The position numbers and the translations under genes were made by a program. A stretch of DNA of 64,000 nt from assembly GCF_003148805.1 (NCBI RefSeq), contig NZ_QGGX01000012.1:1-64000 (forward strand), read 5' to 3'. The notes beneath the pieces are model-generated. The model made no database searches. It was not told the DNA's origin and saw nothing but the letters and a program-made list of their open reading frames with translations. How positions within the stretch are numbered: position 1 is the stretch's first letter; each line of letters begins with the position of its first letter. Of the stretch, positions 23,426 to 32,372 are shown one piece after another. The stretch is from Aminobacter sp. AP02 (GTDB lineage Bacteria; Pseudomonadota; Alphaproteobacteria; Rhizobiales; Rhizobiaceae).

Positions 23426-23524
23426 AGGGGAATAGGCAGTTAGGCGGCAGGGCATTTGGTCGGCGAGTTAGCCTATGCCATGCTCCATTTCTGACTGCCC
23501 TGCAGCCTAACTGCCCTATTCCCT
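23426..23524. repeat. Long imperfect palindrome, intergenic repeat candidate
   Basis: Two 29-nt arms (23426-23454 and 23496-23524) are near-perfect complements: one unpaired G on each side and a single mismatch. The loop is 41 nt. The arms consist of AGGGGAATAGG/CAGTTAGG/CGGCAGGGCA-like modules of the kind found in dispersed palindromic elements of Mesorhizobium and Brucella. It has no open frame and stands just after ldtR, before that gene's terminator. Confidence 0.75.
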
Positions 23525-23551
23525 CTTCCCAAAGGAACGACCTCCAGTCGC

Positions 23552-23589
23552 AGGGCCGGTTGCAGAAATGCACCGGCCCTTCCTTTTTT
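23552..23589 (+). terminator. Intrinsic terminator after ldtR
   Basis: AGGGCCGGT (from 23552) pairs with ACCGGCCCT (23572-23580), with TGC/GCA continuing inward, loop AGAAAT and a downstream T-run (23583-23589). It separates ldtR from the transpeptidase gene, which therefore needs its own promoter. Confidence 0.85.
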
Positions 23590-23811
23590 GGCTCCAGGCG
23601 ATGCAATAGAAGGCGCTCCAGCCATGTTGCCGCCATATTCGAATGACTATCGAAAAACTGTGATGTGCCAGATTTGCCCGTTCGGCCGTCAGCAACTCGT
23701 GCGCTGAAGTCGCGTTTCACGCGTTATTGATGCCGGGTTATGGTTGGCTAATTGTTAAGTATGGTCGTCATATCGTGGTAGGAAATTTCCTGCCTGGTTG
23801 GTTGCGCGAAT
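23590..23811 (+). promoter_or_regulatory. Upstream region of the L,D-transpeptidase gene
   Basis: No gene in these 222 bp. TTGTTAAG at 23752-23759 repeats the octamer found upstream of ldtR and is a candidate shared LdtR site. GGAAATTTCC at 23781-23790 is a 10-bp perfect palindrome. No confident -35/-10 pair was found. Confidence 0.4.
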
Positions 23812-25080
23812 ATGTCTGGAACGTCCATGAAAACTAGCCGCCGTTTCTTTCTCTCCGGTGCAGGTGCAGTCGCCGTTGCCGCCATATCCGGCGCCGCCAG
23901 CGCTCAAGACGTGATCGGCGAAGTGCTGGGTTCGTCGCGCCGTGGCAACTGGGACGACCAGTTCGACGCGCGCGTCAGCCAGGGCGACAAGGTCGTCTCG
24001 ACGCTGCCGATCTTTTCGCCTCAGACTGTCGGCTTCGTGCAGCAGGCGATGGGCCAGTATCAGAACATCGTAGCCCAGGGCGGTTGGCCGGAAGTGCCGG
24101 CAAACAAGAAGCTGAAGCTTGGCGATGAAGATCCCGATGTCGTGGTGCTGCGCAAGCGCCTGATGGTTTCAGGTGACCTGTCGCCGCGCGCTGGCCTTTC
24201 CCAGTCTTTCGATACGTATGTCGACGCAGCGCTCAATCGTTTCCAGGCCCGTCACGGCCTGCCGTCCGACGGCGTCATGGGCAAGTACACCTACGCTGCG
24301 ATGAACATCTCCGCCCAGGTTCGCCTCGGCCAACTCCAGACCAATCTCGCCCGCATCCAGGCGCAGGCGGGTACGCTTGGCAATCGCTACGTCAACGTCA
24401 ACATTCCCGCAGCGCAGGTTGAGGCGGTCGAAAACGACCGCATTGTGCTGCGCCACACCGCCATCGTCGGCAAGGTCGATCGCCAGTCGCCTATCGTCAA
24501 TTCGAAGATCAACGAGATCGTCGTCAATCCATACTGGAACGCACCGGTGTCGATCGTCCGCAAGGACATCATCCCGCTGATGCGCAAGAACCCGAACTAT
24601 CTGACCGACAGCAAGATTCGCCTGTTTGCGCCCGATGGCAGCGAAGTTGATCCGATGAGCGTCGACTGGTCGACGGAAGAAGCGGCGAAGTACCGCTTCC
24701 GCCAGGATCCGGGCGCCAACAACGCCATGGCCTCGGTCAAGATCAACTTCCCGAGCCCCGATGGCGTGTACATGCACGACACGCCGCAGCAGAGCCTGTT
24801 CGGCAAGCTGATGCGCTTTGATTCGTCGGGCTGTGTTCGTGTGCAGAACGTGCGCGACCTCGTCACCTGGATCCTGCGCGACACGCCGGGCTGGAGCCGT
24901 CAGCATTTCGAACAGACGATCAAGTCGGGCGAGAACACGCCGATTCCCGTCACCAACCCCGTCCCGGTCTACTTCACCTACATCTCGGCCTGGTCGACGG
25001 GCGACGGCGTCGTCCAATTCCGCGACGACATCTACGGACGCGACGGCGTCGACGAGTTGCAGATCACTTCTGCGCTCTGA
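23812..25080 (+). CDS. ldtP: L,D-transpeptidase with peptidoglycan-binding domain (LdtP type)
   Basis: 422 aa from the ATG at 23812; an ATG at 23827 with GGA upstream is the alternative and also starts a full signal. The signal peptide has a twin-arginine motif (SRRFFL) and cleaves near ASA-QD. A peptidoglycan-binding repeat (about residues 98-175, LKLGDEDPDVVVLRKRL) precedes the YkuD catalytic domain (about 205-385), with HDTP and SSGCVRV placing the nucleophile at Cys341. It forms 3-3 crosslinks or attaches proteins to peptidoglycan in the periplasm. It is paired with ldtR and ends at its own terminator. Confidence 0.9.
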   Translation: MSGTSMKTSRRFFLSGAGAVAVAAISGAASAQDVIGEVLGSSRRGNWDDQFDARVSQGDKVVSTLPIFSPQTVGFVQQAMGQYQNIVAQGGWPEVPANKKLKLGDEDPDVVVLRKRLMVSGDLSPRAGLSQSFDTYVDAALNRFQARHGLPSDGVMGKYTYAAMNISAQVRLGQLQTNLARIQAQAGTLGNRYVNVNIPAAQVEAVENDRIVLRHTAIVGKVDRQSPIVNSKINEIVVNPYWNAPVSIVRKDIIPLMRKNPNYLTDSKIRLFAPDGSEVDPMSVDWSTEEAAKYRFRQDPGANNAMASVKINFPSPDGVYMHDTPQQSLFGKLMRFDSSGCVRVQNVRDLVTWILRDTPGWSRQHFEQTIKSGENTPIPVTNPVPVYFTYISAWSTGDGVVQFRDDIYGRDGVDELQITSAL

Positions 25081-25096
25081 GCCAGGCATATCGATC

Positions 25097-25126
25097 AAAA
25101 AAGCCGTCCTTCGGGGCGGCTTTTTT
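25097..25126 (+). terminator. Intrinsic terminator after ldtP
   Basis: A-tract, stem AAGCCGTCC (to 25109) with GGGCGGCTT, loop TTCG and a six-base T-run (25121-25126). The stem has one G-T pair. Confidence 0.93.
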
Positions 25127-25267
25127 CGTTGTGCGGGTCGTTTGGTCCAAATGCGACCACGAAATTTCGCACGGTACGTGGCGACGCTGGGGCAAGTATG
25201 TTAATGGCCCGCCGAACTTCCCCGATGCCCCTCCGGACCAGTCCCCGGACCAGCAAGGATCAGAACG

Positions 25268-26569
25268 ATGGCCGCTTCGAAACACCTCGAAACCTTCTTT
25301 GGAACCCCGCTCGAGGAGGCCGATCCGGAGATCTTCGGCTCGATCCGCAATGAGCTCGGCCGCCAGCGCCACGAGATCGAACTGATCGCCTCGGAAAACA
25401 TCGTCTCCCGCGCCGTTCTCGAGGCGCAGGGATCGATCATGACCAACAAATATGCCGAAGGTTATCCCGGCAAGCGCTACTATGGCGGCTGCCAGTTCGT
25501 CGACGTTGCCGAAGAGCTCGCCATCGAGCGCGCCAAGAAGTTGTTCGACTGCAAGTTCGCCAACGTCCAGCCGAACTCCGGCAGCCAGATGAACCAGGCC
25601 GTGTTCCTGGCGCTGCTGCAGCCCGGCGACACCTTCATGGGCCTCGACCTGAATTCGGGCGGTCACCTGACCCATGGCTCGCCGGTCAACATGTCCGGCA
25701 AGTGGTTCAAGGTCGTCTCCTACGGCGTTCGCAAGGACGACAATCTACTCGACATGGACGAGGTTGCGCGCCTTGCCCGCGAAAACAAGCCGAAGCTGAT
25801 CCTTGCAGGCGGCACTGCTTATTCGCGTATCTGGGACTGGAAGCGCTTCCGCGAGATCGCCGATGAGATCGGCGCATATCTGATGGTCGACATGGCCCAC
25901 ATTGCTGGCCTGGTTGCCGGTGGCGTGCATCCGTCGCCGCTGCCGCACGCCCATGTAGTCACCACCACCACGCACAAGTCGCTGCGCGGCCCGCGCGGCG
26001 GCATGATCCTCACCAACGACGAAGACATCGCCAAGAAGATGAACTCGGCCGTGTTCCCCGGCCTGCAGGGCGGCCCGCTGATGCATGTCATCGCCGCCAA
26101 GGCAGTCGCCTTCGGCGAGGCGCTCAGGCCCGAATTCAAGATCTATGCCGCCAATGTGGTCGCCAACGCCAAGGCCTTGGCCGCAAGCCTCAAGGACACC
26201 GGGCTCGACATCGTTTCGGGTGGCACCGACAACCATCTGATGCTGGTTGACCTGCGTCCCAAGAACGCCACCGGCAAGCGCGCCGAGGCAGCCCTTGGCC
26301 GCGCCAACATCACTTGCAACAAGAACGGCATTCCTTTCGACCCGGAAAAGCCCTTCGTCACCTCGGGCGTTCGTCTCGGCACCCCCGCAGGTACGACCCG
26401 CGGCTTCGGCGAGGCCGAATTCCGTGAGATCGGCCAGCTGATCACTGAAGTGCTGGATGGCCTCAAGGTGGCCAATTCCGACGAGGGCAACGCTGCCGTC
26501 GAGGCGGCGGTCAAGCAAAAGGTCGTCAGCCTGACCGAACGCTTCCCCCTCTATCCGTATCTCGGCTAA
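25268..26569 (+). CDS. glyA: Serine hydroxymethyltransferase
   Basis: 433 aa. Interconverts serine and glycine with tetrahydrofolate, supplying C1 units. The PLP lysine is in [14 protein letters not shown] (Lys237), with the substrate-loop motif [11 protein letters not shown] near residue 62. The ATG at 25268 has AAGGA upstream. It precedes nrdR and the riboflavin genes, a conserved order in Rhizobiales, but is separated from them by a hairpin. Confidence 0.97.
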   Translation: MAASKHLETFFGTPLEEADPEIFGSIRNELGRQRHEIELIASENIVSRAVLEAQGSIMTNKYAEGYPGKRYYGGCQFVDVAEELAIERAKKLFDCKFANVQPNSGSQMNQAVFLALLQPGDTFMGLDLNSGGHLTHGSPVNMSGKWFKVVSYGVRKDDNLLDMDEVARLARENKPKLILAGGTAYSRIWDWKRFREIADEIGAYLMVDMAHIAGLVAGGVHPSPLPHAHVVTTTTHKSLRGPRGGMILTNDEDIAKKMNSAVFPGLQGGPLMHVIAAKAVAFGEALRPEFKIYAANVVANAKALAASLKDTGLDIVSGGTDNHLMLVDLRPKNATGKRAEAALGRANITCNKNGIPFDPEKPFVTSGVRLGTPAGTTRGFGEAEFREIGQLITEVLDGLKVANSDEGNAAVEAAVKQKVVSLTERFPLYPYLG

Positions 26570-26615
26570 GGCGTTGAACCGGGGAGGGCGCTAAGCCATC
26601 CCCTAGCAAGTTCCG

Positions 26616-26649
26616 AGCCCCACCCCGGAAAATCCTGGGTGGGGCTTTC
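26616..26649 (+). terminator. Probable terminator after glyA
   Basis: AGCCCCACCC (26616-26625) pairs perfectly with GGGTGGGGCT (26637-26646), loop of 11 nt. Only three T residues follow, so termination may be partial. Confidence 0.65.
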
Positions 26650-26765
26650 GCATTTCGGCGGCCTGATCGCCCAGTGCGGATTCCGCACCAAGGGATCATG
26701 GTTTCGATTTCCTGGCCGATAGGTTAAGCCTTCACCGTCGAGGATTCGAATGACAAGGCTGAACG

Positions 26766-27230
26766 ATGCGTTGCCCATATTGCCAATCTGAAGACACGCA
26801 AGTGAAGGACTCGCGTCCGGCCGAGGATGGGGCTGCGATCCGCCGCCGGCGCATCTGCCCGGTCTGCGGTGGCCGCTTCACCACATTCGAGCGCGTTCAA
26901 CTCCGCGACCTCGTGGTGCTCAAGAAGTCCGGTCGCAAGGTTCCGTTCGACCGCGACAAGCTTGCCCGTTCGGTCGAGATCGCGGTGCGCAAGCGCAATG
27001 TCGATCCAGAGCGCATTGAACGCGCTGTGACCGGCATTGTCCGCCAGCTCGAAAGCTCGGGTGAAAGCGAAATCCCTTCCGGCGAGATCGGCCGGCTCGT
27101 CATGGAAGCGCTGAAGTCGCTCGACGACGTTGCCTATGTGCGCTTCGCCTCGGTTTACCGGAATTTCCGCGAGGCCAAGGACTTCCACGAAGTGCTGGGC
27201 GAGCTCAAGGGCGACGAGGAAGCCAGCTGA
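26766..27230 (+). CDS. nrdR: Transcriptional repressor NrdR
   Basis: 154 aa. An ATP/dATP-sensing repressor of ribonucleotide reductase genes. The N-terminal zinc ribbon has Cys3, Cys6, Cys31 and Cys34 (CPYC, CPVC), followed by the ATP-cone domain (about residues 49-139, [17 protein letters not shown]). No nrd genes or NrdR boxes are in the window. Only 3 bp separate its stop from ribD, so it heads the riboflavin operon transcript, as in many bacteria. Confidence 0.96.
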   Translation: MRCPYCQSEDTQVKDSRPAEDGAAIRRRRICPVCGGRFTTFERVQLRDLVVLKKSGRKVPFDRDKLARSVEIAVRKRNVDPERIERAVTGIVRQLESSGESEIPSGEIGRLVMEALKSLDDVAYVRFASVYRNFREAKDFHEVLGELKGDEEAS

Positions 27231-27233
27231 GCG

Positions 27234-28355
27234 ATGGTCTACGACGGATCCGAGCAGGACAGAATTGACCGCCGTTTTATGGCAGCAGCCCTCAGGCTGT
27301 CGCGAAAACACCTCGGGCTGACGTCGACCAATCCGGCAGTCGGCACGCTTGTCGTCCGCGACGTTGGCAATGGTCCCATTATCGTCGGGCGTGGCGTCAC
27401 CGCTGTCGGAGGCCGGCCGCACGCCGAAGCAGAAGCCTTGGCCGAGGCGGGCGACCTGGCGCGCGGCGCCACCGCCTATGTGACGCTGGAGCCCTGTGCT
27501 CATCATGGCCGTACTCCGCCTTGCGCCAACGCGCTGGTAAGTGCGGGCATTGTGCGCGTTGTTGGCGCCGCCAGCGACCCGGACCCGCGCGTCTCCGGCA
27601 AGGGGTATGCGATCCTCCGCGCTGCCGGCGTCGAGGTTAAGGAGGGCGTCCTTGCCCGCGAGGCCTCCAACCAGCTCGCCGGATACATGAATCGATCCGT
27701 GAGAAAGCGCCCGGAAGTGATTCTGAAACTTGCGCTTTCCGCCGATGGCATGATCGGCAGGCGCGGCGAGGGACAGATCGAGATTACTGGCCCGATTGCC
27801 CGTCGCCTGGTCCACGTCATGCGCGCCGAAACCGATGCGATCCTGATCGGTATCGGTACCGCCCTTGCCGACGATCCTGAGCTGACCGTGCGTTTGCCGG
27901 GGCTGAGGGCGCGTTCGCCTGCACGCATTGTGCTCGACAGGCTTGCCCGGTTGCCGGCAACTTCGAAGCTCGCACGCTCGGCCAATGATGTACCGGTGTT
28001 CGTCGCTGCCTGTTCGGAAATCGATACGCTCAACAAGGCAGAGCTCGAGCGAGCCGGCGTGAAGTTCCTGGCAACCGAAACTTACGACGGGCGCGTGGCA
28101 CTTCCCGAACTGCTCGAGGATCTGGGCAATCATGGCATGTCGCGCATTATCGTCGAAGGTGGCGCCGATACGGCACGCGCCTTTCTCGATGAAGGCCTCG
28201 TCGACCGGATCGCGCTGTTTTATGGGCCCGAGGCGATCGGCACCGACGGCATTGCGGCGCCTATAGGTCGCGACCATATACCGGCAGGGTTCGAGCTGGT
28301 GCGCGAGGCGCGCTTCGGCGAGGACAGCTTCGCTGAATGGATAAGGGAAATCTGA
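27234..28355 (+). CDS. ribD: Bifunctional riboflavin deaminase/reductase RibD
   Basis: 373 aa. Deaminates the pyrimidine product of GTP cyclohydrolase II and reduces the ribosyl group. The N-terminal cytidine-deaminase-like domain (1-~150) has the zinc motif HAEAEAL and EPCAHHGRTPPC. The C-terminal RibD_C reductase (~155-370) has the NADPH-site segment GIGTALADDP and IVEGGADTA. The ATG at 27234 sits 3 bp after nrdR. The last base of its TGA is the first base of the ribE ATG. Confidence 0.96.
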   Translation: MVYDGSEQDRIDRRFMAAALRLSRKHLGLTSTNPAVGTLVVRDVGNGPIIVGRGVTAVGGRPHAEAEALAEAGDLARGATAYVTLEPCAHHGRTPPCANALVSAGIVRVVGAASDPDPRVSGKGYAILRAAGVEVKEGVLAREASNQLAGYMNRSVRKRPEVILKLALSADGMIGRRGEGQIEITGPIARRLVHVMRAETDAILIGIGTALADDPELTVRLPGLRARSPARIVLDRLARLPATSKLARSANDVPVFVAACSEIDTLNKAELERAGVKFLATETYDGRVALPELLEDLGNHGMSRIIVEGGADTARAFLDEGLVDRIALFYGPEAIGTDGIAAPIGRDHIPAGFELVREARFGEDSFAEWIREI

Positions 28356-28972
28356 TGTTTACCGGGATCGTCACCGACGTGGGTACAGTCGCGTCAGCAG
28401 CTCAGCTCGACCAGGGTGTACGCCTGCGCATCGACACCGCCTACGATCCGAGGACGATCGACATCGGGGCTTCGATTTCCTGCTCCGGCGTCTGTTTGAC
28501 GGTGGTTGCCCTTCCGGAAGCCACGTCGAACGCCCGCTGGTTCGAGGTCGAGGCCTGGGAAGAGGCACTGCGCCTGACCACGGCGAGCGACTGGACCGCC
28601 GGCCGCAGGATCAATCTTGAGCGCGCGCTCAAGATCGGTGATGAACTCGGCGGGCACATCGTTTCAGGTCATGTCGATGGCATGGCCGAGATCGTGGCGC
28701 GCGAGGACGAGGGCGAAGCCGTACGTTTTCGTTTGGAAGCGCCGCGCGAACTGGCGAAGTTCATCGCACCCAAGGGCTCTGTCGCCCTCGACGGCACGTC
28801 ATTGACGGTCAACAAGGTCGAGGGCACGCGTTTCGACGTGCTGCTGATCCATCATTCCCTGCAGGTGACGACTTGGGGCGAGCGCAAGGTCGGCGACCGC
28901 GTCAATCTCGAGATCGACACCATGGCGCGCTATGCCGCGCGCCTTGCGGAGGCCGCGAGCCAAGGCCTCTGA
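28355..28972 (+). CDS. ribE: Riboflavin synthase, alpha subunit type
   Basis: 205 aa. Dismutates two 6,7-dimethyl-8-ribityllumazine molecules to riboflavin. Two lumazine-binding barrels are visible: MFTGIV at the N-terminus and the first-barrel CLTV (SCSGVCLTV), then GHIVSGHVDG and TSLTVNKVE in the second. AAGGGAA upstream (28343-28349) supports the ATG at 28355, which shares one base with the ribD stop (TGATG). A 115-bp spacer with no gene separates it from ribH. Confidence 0.95.
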   Translation: MFTGIVTDVGTVASAAQLDQGVRLRIDTAYDPRTIDIGASISCSGVCLTVVALPEATSNARWFEVEAWEEALRLTTASDWTAGRRINLERALKIGDELGGHIVSGHVDGMAEIVAREDEGEAVRFRLEAPRELAKFIAPKGSVALDGTSLTVNKVEGTRFDVLLIHHSLQVTTWGERKVGDRVNLEIDTMARYAARLAEAASQGL

Positions 28973-29087
28973 GGCTGAGCTGCGCTGTAGGTTGGTTGGC
29001 CAGCGGTTTCCTGCCACAGCGCTTAACACTTCGCTTGCGAACTCACCCGGTTCGGCCTAAGTCAGCCGCTCCTGCCGGAGATTTGAC

Positions 29088-29552
29088 ATGGCCAACGACA
29101 AGAAACTTAAGCTCCTCATCGTCGAGGCGCGCTTTTACGATGACCTTTCGGATGCGCTGCTGGATGGCGCCAAGTCCGCTCTGGATGCCGCCGGCGCGTC
29201 CTACGATGTGGTGACAGTTCCCGGCGCTCTTGAAATTCCGGCCGTGATCTCGTTTGCGCTCGACGCAGCCGACGACGAAGGCACCGAATATGATGGTTAC
29301 GTTGCGCTTGGCACCGTCATCCGTGGCGAAACCTATCACTTCGACATCGTCGCCAACGAATCCTGCCGTGCCCTGATGGATCTGTCTGTTGCGGAATCGA
29401 TCTGCATCGGTAACGGTATCCTGACTGTCGAAAACGACGATCAGGCTTGGGCACGCGCCCGCCGTACCGAAGGCGACAAGGGTGGCTTCGCTGCGCGCGC
29501 CGCACTGACCATGATCGCCGTGCGCGAAAAACTTGGAGCAGCACGCTCGTGA
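29088..29552 (+). CDS. ribH: 6,7-dimethyl-8-ribityllumazine synthase
   Basis: 154 aa. Condenses the RibD-pathway pyrimidine with 3,4-dihydroxybutanone phosphate. Key motifs are PGALEIP (~residue 44), [13 protein letters not shown] (~80) and the phosphate-binding [12 protein letters not shown] upstream supports the ATG at 29088. The stop overlaps the nusB start (GTGA), giving the widespread ribH-nusB pairing. Confidence 0.96.
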   Translation: MANDKKLKLLIVEARFYDDLSDALLDGAKSALDAAGASYDVVTVPGALEIPAVISFALDAADDEGTEYDGYVALGTVIRGETYHFDIVANESCRALMDLSVAESICIGNGILTVENDDQAWARARRTEGDKGGFAARAALTMIAVREKLGAARS

Positions 29553-30049
29553 CGTCTCCCGAAGATAAAGGCCAGCCGACCGTCCGCCAAGCCAACAAGC
29601 GCGGTGCCGCCCGTCTGGCCGCCGTGCAGGCGCTGTACCAGATGGACGTGGCCGGCAGCGGCCTGCTCGAAATCACCGCCGAATACGAGGCTTTCCGCCT
29701 CGGCAAGGAAGTCGACGGCGCGCTCTACCGCGAGGCCGACGCGCAGTGGTTCCGCGCGATTCTCGCCGGTGTCGTCGAAAACCAGAAAATCGTCGATCCG
29801 GTCATCCGCCAGGCTCTGACCGAGGACTGGCCGCTGTCGCGGCTCGATTCGACCCTGCGCGCCATCCTGCGCGCCGGTGTCTACGAACTGATGAAGCGCC
29901 AGGACGTTCCGGTGGCCGTGATCGTGTCGGAATATGTCGACATCGCCAAGGCTTTCTATGCCGACGACGAGCCCAAGCTCGTCAATGCCGTGCTTGATCG
30001 CGTGTCGCGCAAGCTGCGCGGCGAAGGTAAGGGCAAGGACGCATTATGA
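29549..30049 (+). CDS. nusB: Transcription antitermination factor NusB
   Basis: 166 aa, all-helical. Binds boxA with NusE (S10) to form rRNA antitermination complexes. The family signatures [14 protein letters not shown] near the N-terminus and [16 protein letters not shown] (~residue 108) are present. The start is GTG at 29549 overlapping the ribH stop, with GGAG about 10 nt upstream; the longer open frame upstream lies inside ribH and is not coding. Its own stop overlaps the next gene (ATGA). Confidence 0.94.
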   Translation: MTSPEDKGQPTVRQANKRGAARLAAVQALYQMDVAGSGLLEITAEYEAFRLGKEVDGALYREADAQWFRAILAGVVENQKIVDPVIRQALTEDWPLSRLDSTLRAILRAGVYELMKRQDVPVAVIVSEYVDIAKAFYADDEPKLVNAVLDRVSRKLRGEGKGKDAL

Positions 30050-31248
30050 CCGGTGGCGAACGCGACGCGCGGCGAACTGCTTACATTCTCGCCGCATCGC
30101 AAGCCATCATCGGCTCCGCCGCCCCGATAGCTTTTTCGCTTGGTGGCCTGGCCGGTTACTATCTCCTGGGCGCCGACAAGTCGTTGGCAACCGCCCCGAT
30201 CACCGGTTTCAGCGTTGGTCTGGCACTTGGTGCGCTTCCAGCGGCTGCGATCATTCGCAGCCTTGGGCAGCGTTACGGCTTCATGTTCGGCACCGCCGTC
30301 ACCGCAGTCGGTGGCGCGATCGCCACATTGGGCCTGTTCCGCTCGGAATTCTGGCTGTTTGTCTTTGGCTTGCTGATGCTGGGTGTCGGCAGTGCCTTCG
30401 TGCAGCAATTCCGTTTCGCTGCGGCCGACAACGCGCCTCCCCAATTCAAGGCGAATGCGATCTCGTTCGTGCTCGCTGGCGGCATCATCACCGCCATCCT
30501 CGGCCCACAGATCGTCATCTTCACGCGCGAGCTGTTCGCGCCTGTCATGTTCGCCGGATCTTTCGCGGCCATCATTGGCTTAGCCGCCGTTGGCGCCGTC
30601 ATCCTGTCGTTTCTGAGGGTGAAGGGCAGCGCGGAAGCGCATGAGGCGATCTCGCAGGCCGACGCGCGTCCGTTGCTCGAAATCATCACCCAACCGCGTT
30701 TCGCCGCCGCGTTGGTCTGCGCTGTCGGCAGCTATGCCCTGATGACCTTTGTCATGACCGGGGCGCCGCTCGCCATGGTTGGCTGCGGGTTTTCGCCCGA
30801 CGAGGCGACGCTGGGCATATCCTGGCACGTGATGGCGATGTTTGGTCCAAGCTTCTTCACTGGCCGCCTGATCCAGCGTTTCGGTGCTGAGCGCATAGTG
30901 GCACTGGGCCTGTTCCTGCTGATCGGCTGTGCTGTCGTTGCGCTCTCGGGCATCGCCTTGTGGCAATTCTGGACGTCTTTGATCCTGCTCGGCCTCGGCT
31001 GGAATTTCGGGTTCATTGGGTCGACCGCCATTGTTTCCACGGCCTATCGCCCGTCGGAAAAGGGCAAGGTCCAGGGATTCCACGACTTCGTTTTGTTCAG
31101 CACGGTTGCAGTGGCATCGCTGATGTCGGGTGCGATTTACAACGCCTACGGCTGGGACATGCTGGCCTGGATCGTTTTCCCGGTCTCTGCCGTTTGCCTG
31201 GCGGCGCTCGCGGCTCTCTCGCTGATGCGTCAGCGTCAGATCATCTGA
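30046..31248 (+). CDS. MFS transporter coupled to the riboflavin operon (RfnT-like candidate)
   Basis: 400 aa with 12 predicted membrane helices. The start overlaps the nusB stop (ATGA), so it is the last gene of a ribD-ribE-ribH-nusB transcription unit. An MFS family called RfnT was proposed as a flavin transporter from rib-gene linkage in Ochrobactrum and relatives; position and size fit, but nothing in the sequence proves the substrate. A generic MFS protein carried by conserved gene order is the alternative. Confidence 0.8.
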   Translation: MTGGERDARRTAYILAASQAIIGSAAPIAFSLGGLAGYYLLGADKSLATAPITGFSVGLALGALPAAAIIRSLGQRYGFMFGTAVTAVGGAIATLGLFRSEFWLFVFGLLMLGVGSAFVQQFRFAAADNAPPQFKANAISFVLAGGIITAILGPQIVIFTRELFAPVMFAGSFAAIIGLAAVGAVILSFLRVKGSAEAHEAISQADARPLLEIITQPRFAAALVCAVGSYALMTFVMTGAPLAMVGCGFSPDEATLGISWHVMAMFGPSFFTGRLIQRFGAERIVALGLFLLIGCAVVALSGIALWQFWTSLILLGLGWNFGFIGSTAIVSTAYRPSEKGKVQGFHDFVLFSTVAVASLMSGAIYNAYGWDMLAWIVFPVSAVCLAALAALSLMRQRQII

Positions 31249-31402
31249 CAGGAGGATGTCGGCAATCAAGGCTGCCGATTTCTTCGAACTACAAAAAAAT
31301 ATTGCGCAGGCCCTGCGCATTGTGAAACCGTATGCCCCGACGGAAGCTGGCCGCCATGCTCATATGCGCCACCGAATTCCGGGAACGAGAAGGGGCTTCA
31401 CC

Positions 31403-32314
31403 ATGCGTCAGACCAGTACAATCGCCGCAGCGATAATTGCGCTCGGCCTTGCCACCAGCGCGGCATGCGCCCAGGTGGTGGTATCGTCCAAGATCGACAC
31501 TGAAGGCGGCGTGCTCGGCAACATCATCAAGGCGGTGCTTGACGCCAACAACATCGCCACCACCGACCGCATCCAGCTTGGCGCGACGCCCGTGGTGCGC
31601 AAGGCAATCACGGCCGGCGAGATCGACATCTATCCCGAATATACCGGCAATGCCGGCTTCTTCTTCGAAAAGGCCGATGATCCGATTTGGAAGGATGCTG
31701 CCAAGGGTTTCGAGACAGCCAAGAAGCTCGACTACGACGCAAACAAGATCGTCTGGCTGTCGCCGTCGCCGGCCAACAACACCTGGGCGATAGCGCTACG
31801 CAAGGATGTGGCCGAGACCAACAAGCTCGCCACGCTGAGCGACTTCGGCAAGTACGCTGCCGGCGGCGGCACTGTCATCCTCGCGGCCTCGTCAGAGTTC
31901 GTCAATTCCGCCGCGGCCCTTCCGGCCTTCCAGACGACCTACGGCTTCACGCTCAAGCCGGAACAGCTGATCACGCTTTCCGGCGGTGACACGGCCGCCA
32001 CCATCGGGGCTGCCGCCAACCAGACCAACGGCGCCAACGCCGCCATGGTCTATGGCACGGACGGTGGCATCGCACCGTCGGGCTTGGTCGTTCTCGCCGA
32101 CGACAAGGGCGTGCAGCCGGTCTATCAGCCGGCCCCGATCATCCGCGAGGCCGTCCTGAAGGAGCACCCGCAGATCGAAGCCCTGCTCAAGCCGGTGTTC
32201 GAGAAGCTCGATCTCGTCACGCTGCAGGAACTCAACGGCCGCGTTCAGGTCGGCGGTGAGCCAGCCAAGGCTGTTGCCGAAGATTTCCTGAAGAAAAACG
32301 GCTTTCTGAAGTAA
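31403..32314 (+). CDS. osmF: Osmoprotectant (glycine betaine/choline-type) ABC transporter, substrate-binding protein
   Basis: 303 aa. Signal peptide MRQTSTIAAAIIALGLATSAACA, then an OpuAC/QAT-type binding domain with the typical opening VVSSKIDTEGGVLGNIIKAVL and the DIYPEYTGNAGFFF motif. The ATG at 31403 has AAGGGG upstream; the open frame extends 49 codons further without a site. It heads a four-gene unit in the order of E. coli yehZYXW (OsmF). The ligand is not readable here; E. coli YehZ binds glycine betaine only weakly. Confidence 0.88.
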   Translation: MRQTSTIAAAIIALGLATSAACAQVVVSSKIDTEGGVLGNIIKAVLDANNIATTDRIQLGATPVVRKAITAGEIDIYPEYTGNAGFFFEKADDPIWKDAAKGFETAKKLDYDANKIVWLSPSPANNTWAIALRKDVAETNKLATLSDFGKYAAGGGTVILAASSEFVNSAAALPAFQTTYGFTLKPEQLITLSGGDTAATIGAAANQTNGANAAMVYGTDGGIAPSGLVVLADDKGVQPVYQPAPIIREAVLKEHPQIEALLKPVFEKLDLVTLQELNGRVQVGGEPAKAVAEDFLKKNGFLK

Positions 32315-32372
32315 GCTTCTTCGGCGCGCTTCGTCAGGAGCGCGCCGGCGGAACCGGGGACGCATCGCAGTC

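Noticed and set aside
26570-29087. FMN riboswitch upstream of ribD or ribH
   Set aside because: No match to the conserved RFN core was seen in the short intergenic regions; a covariance-model search would be decisive.
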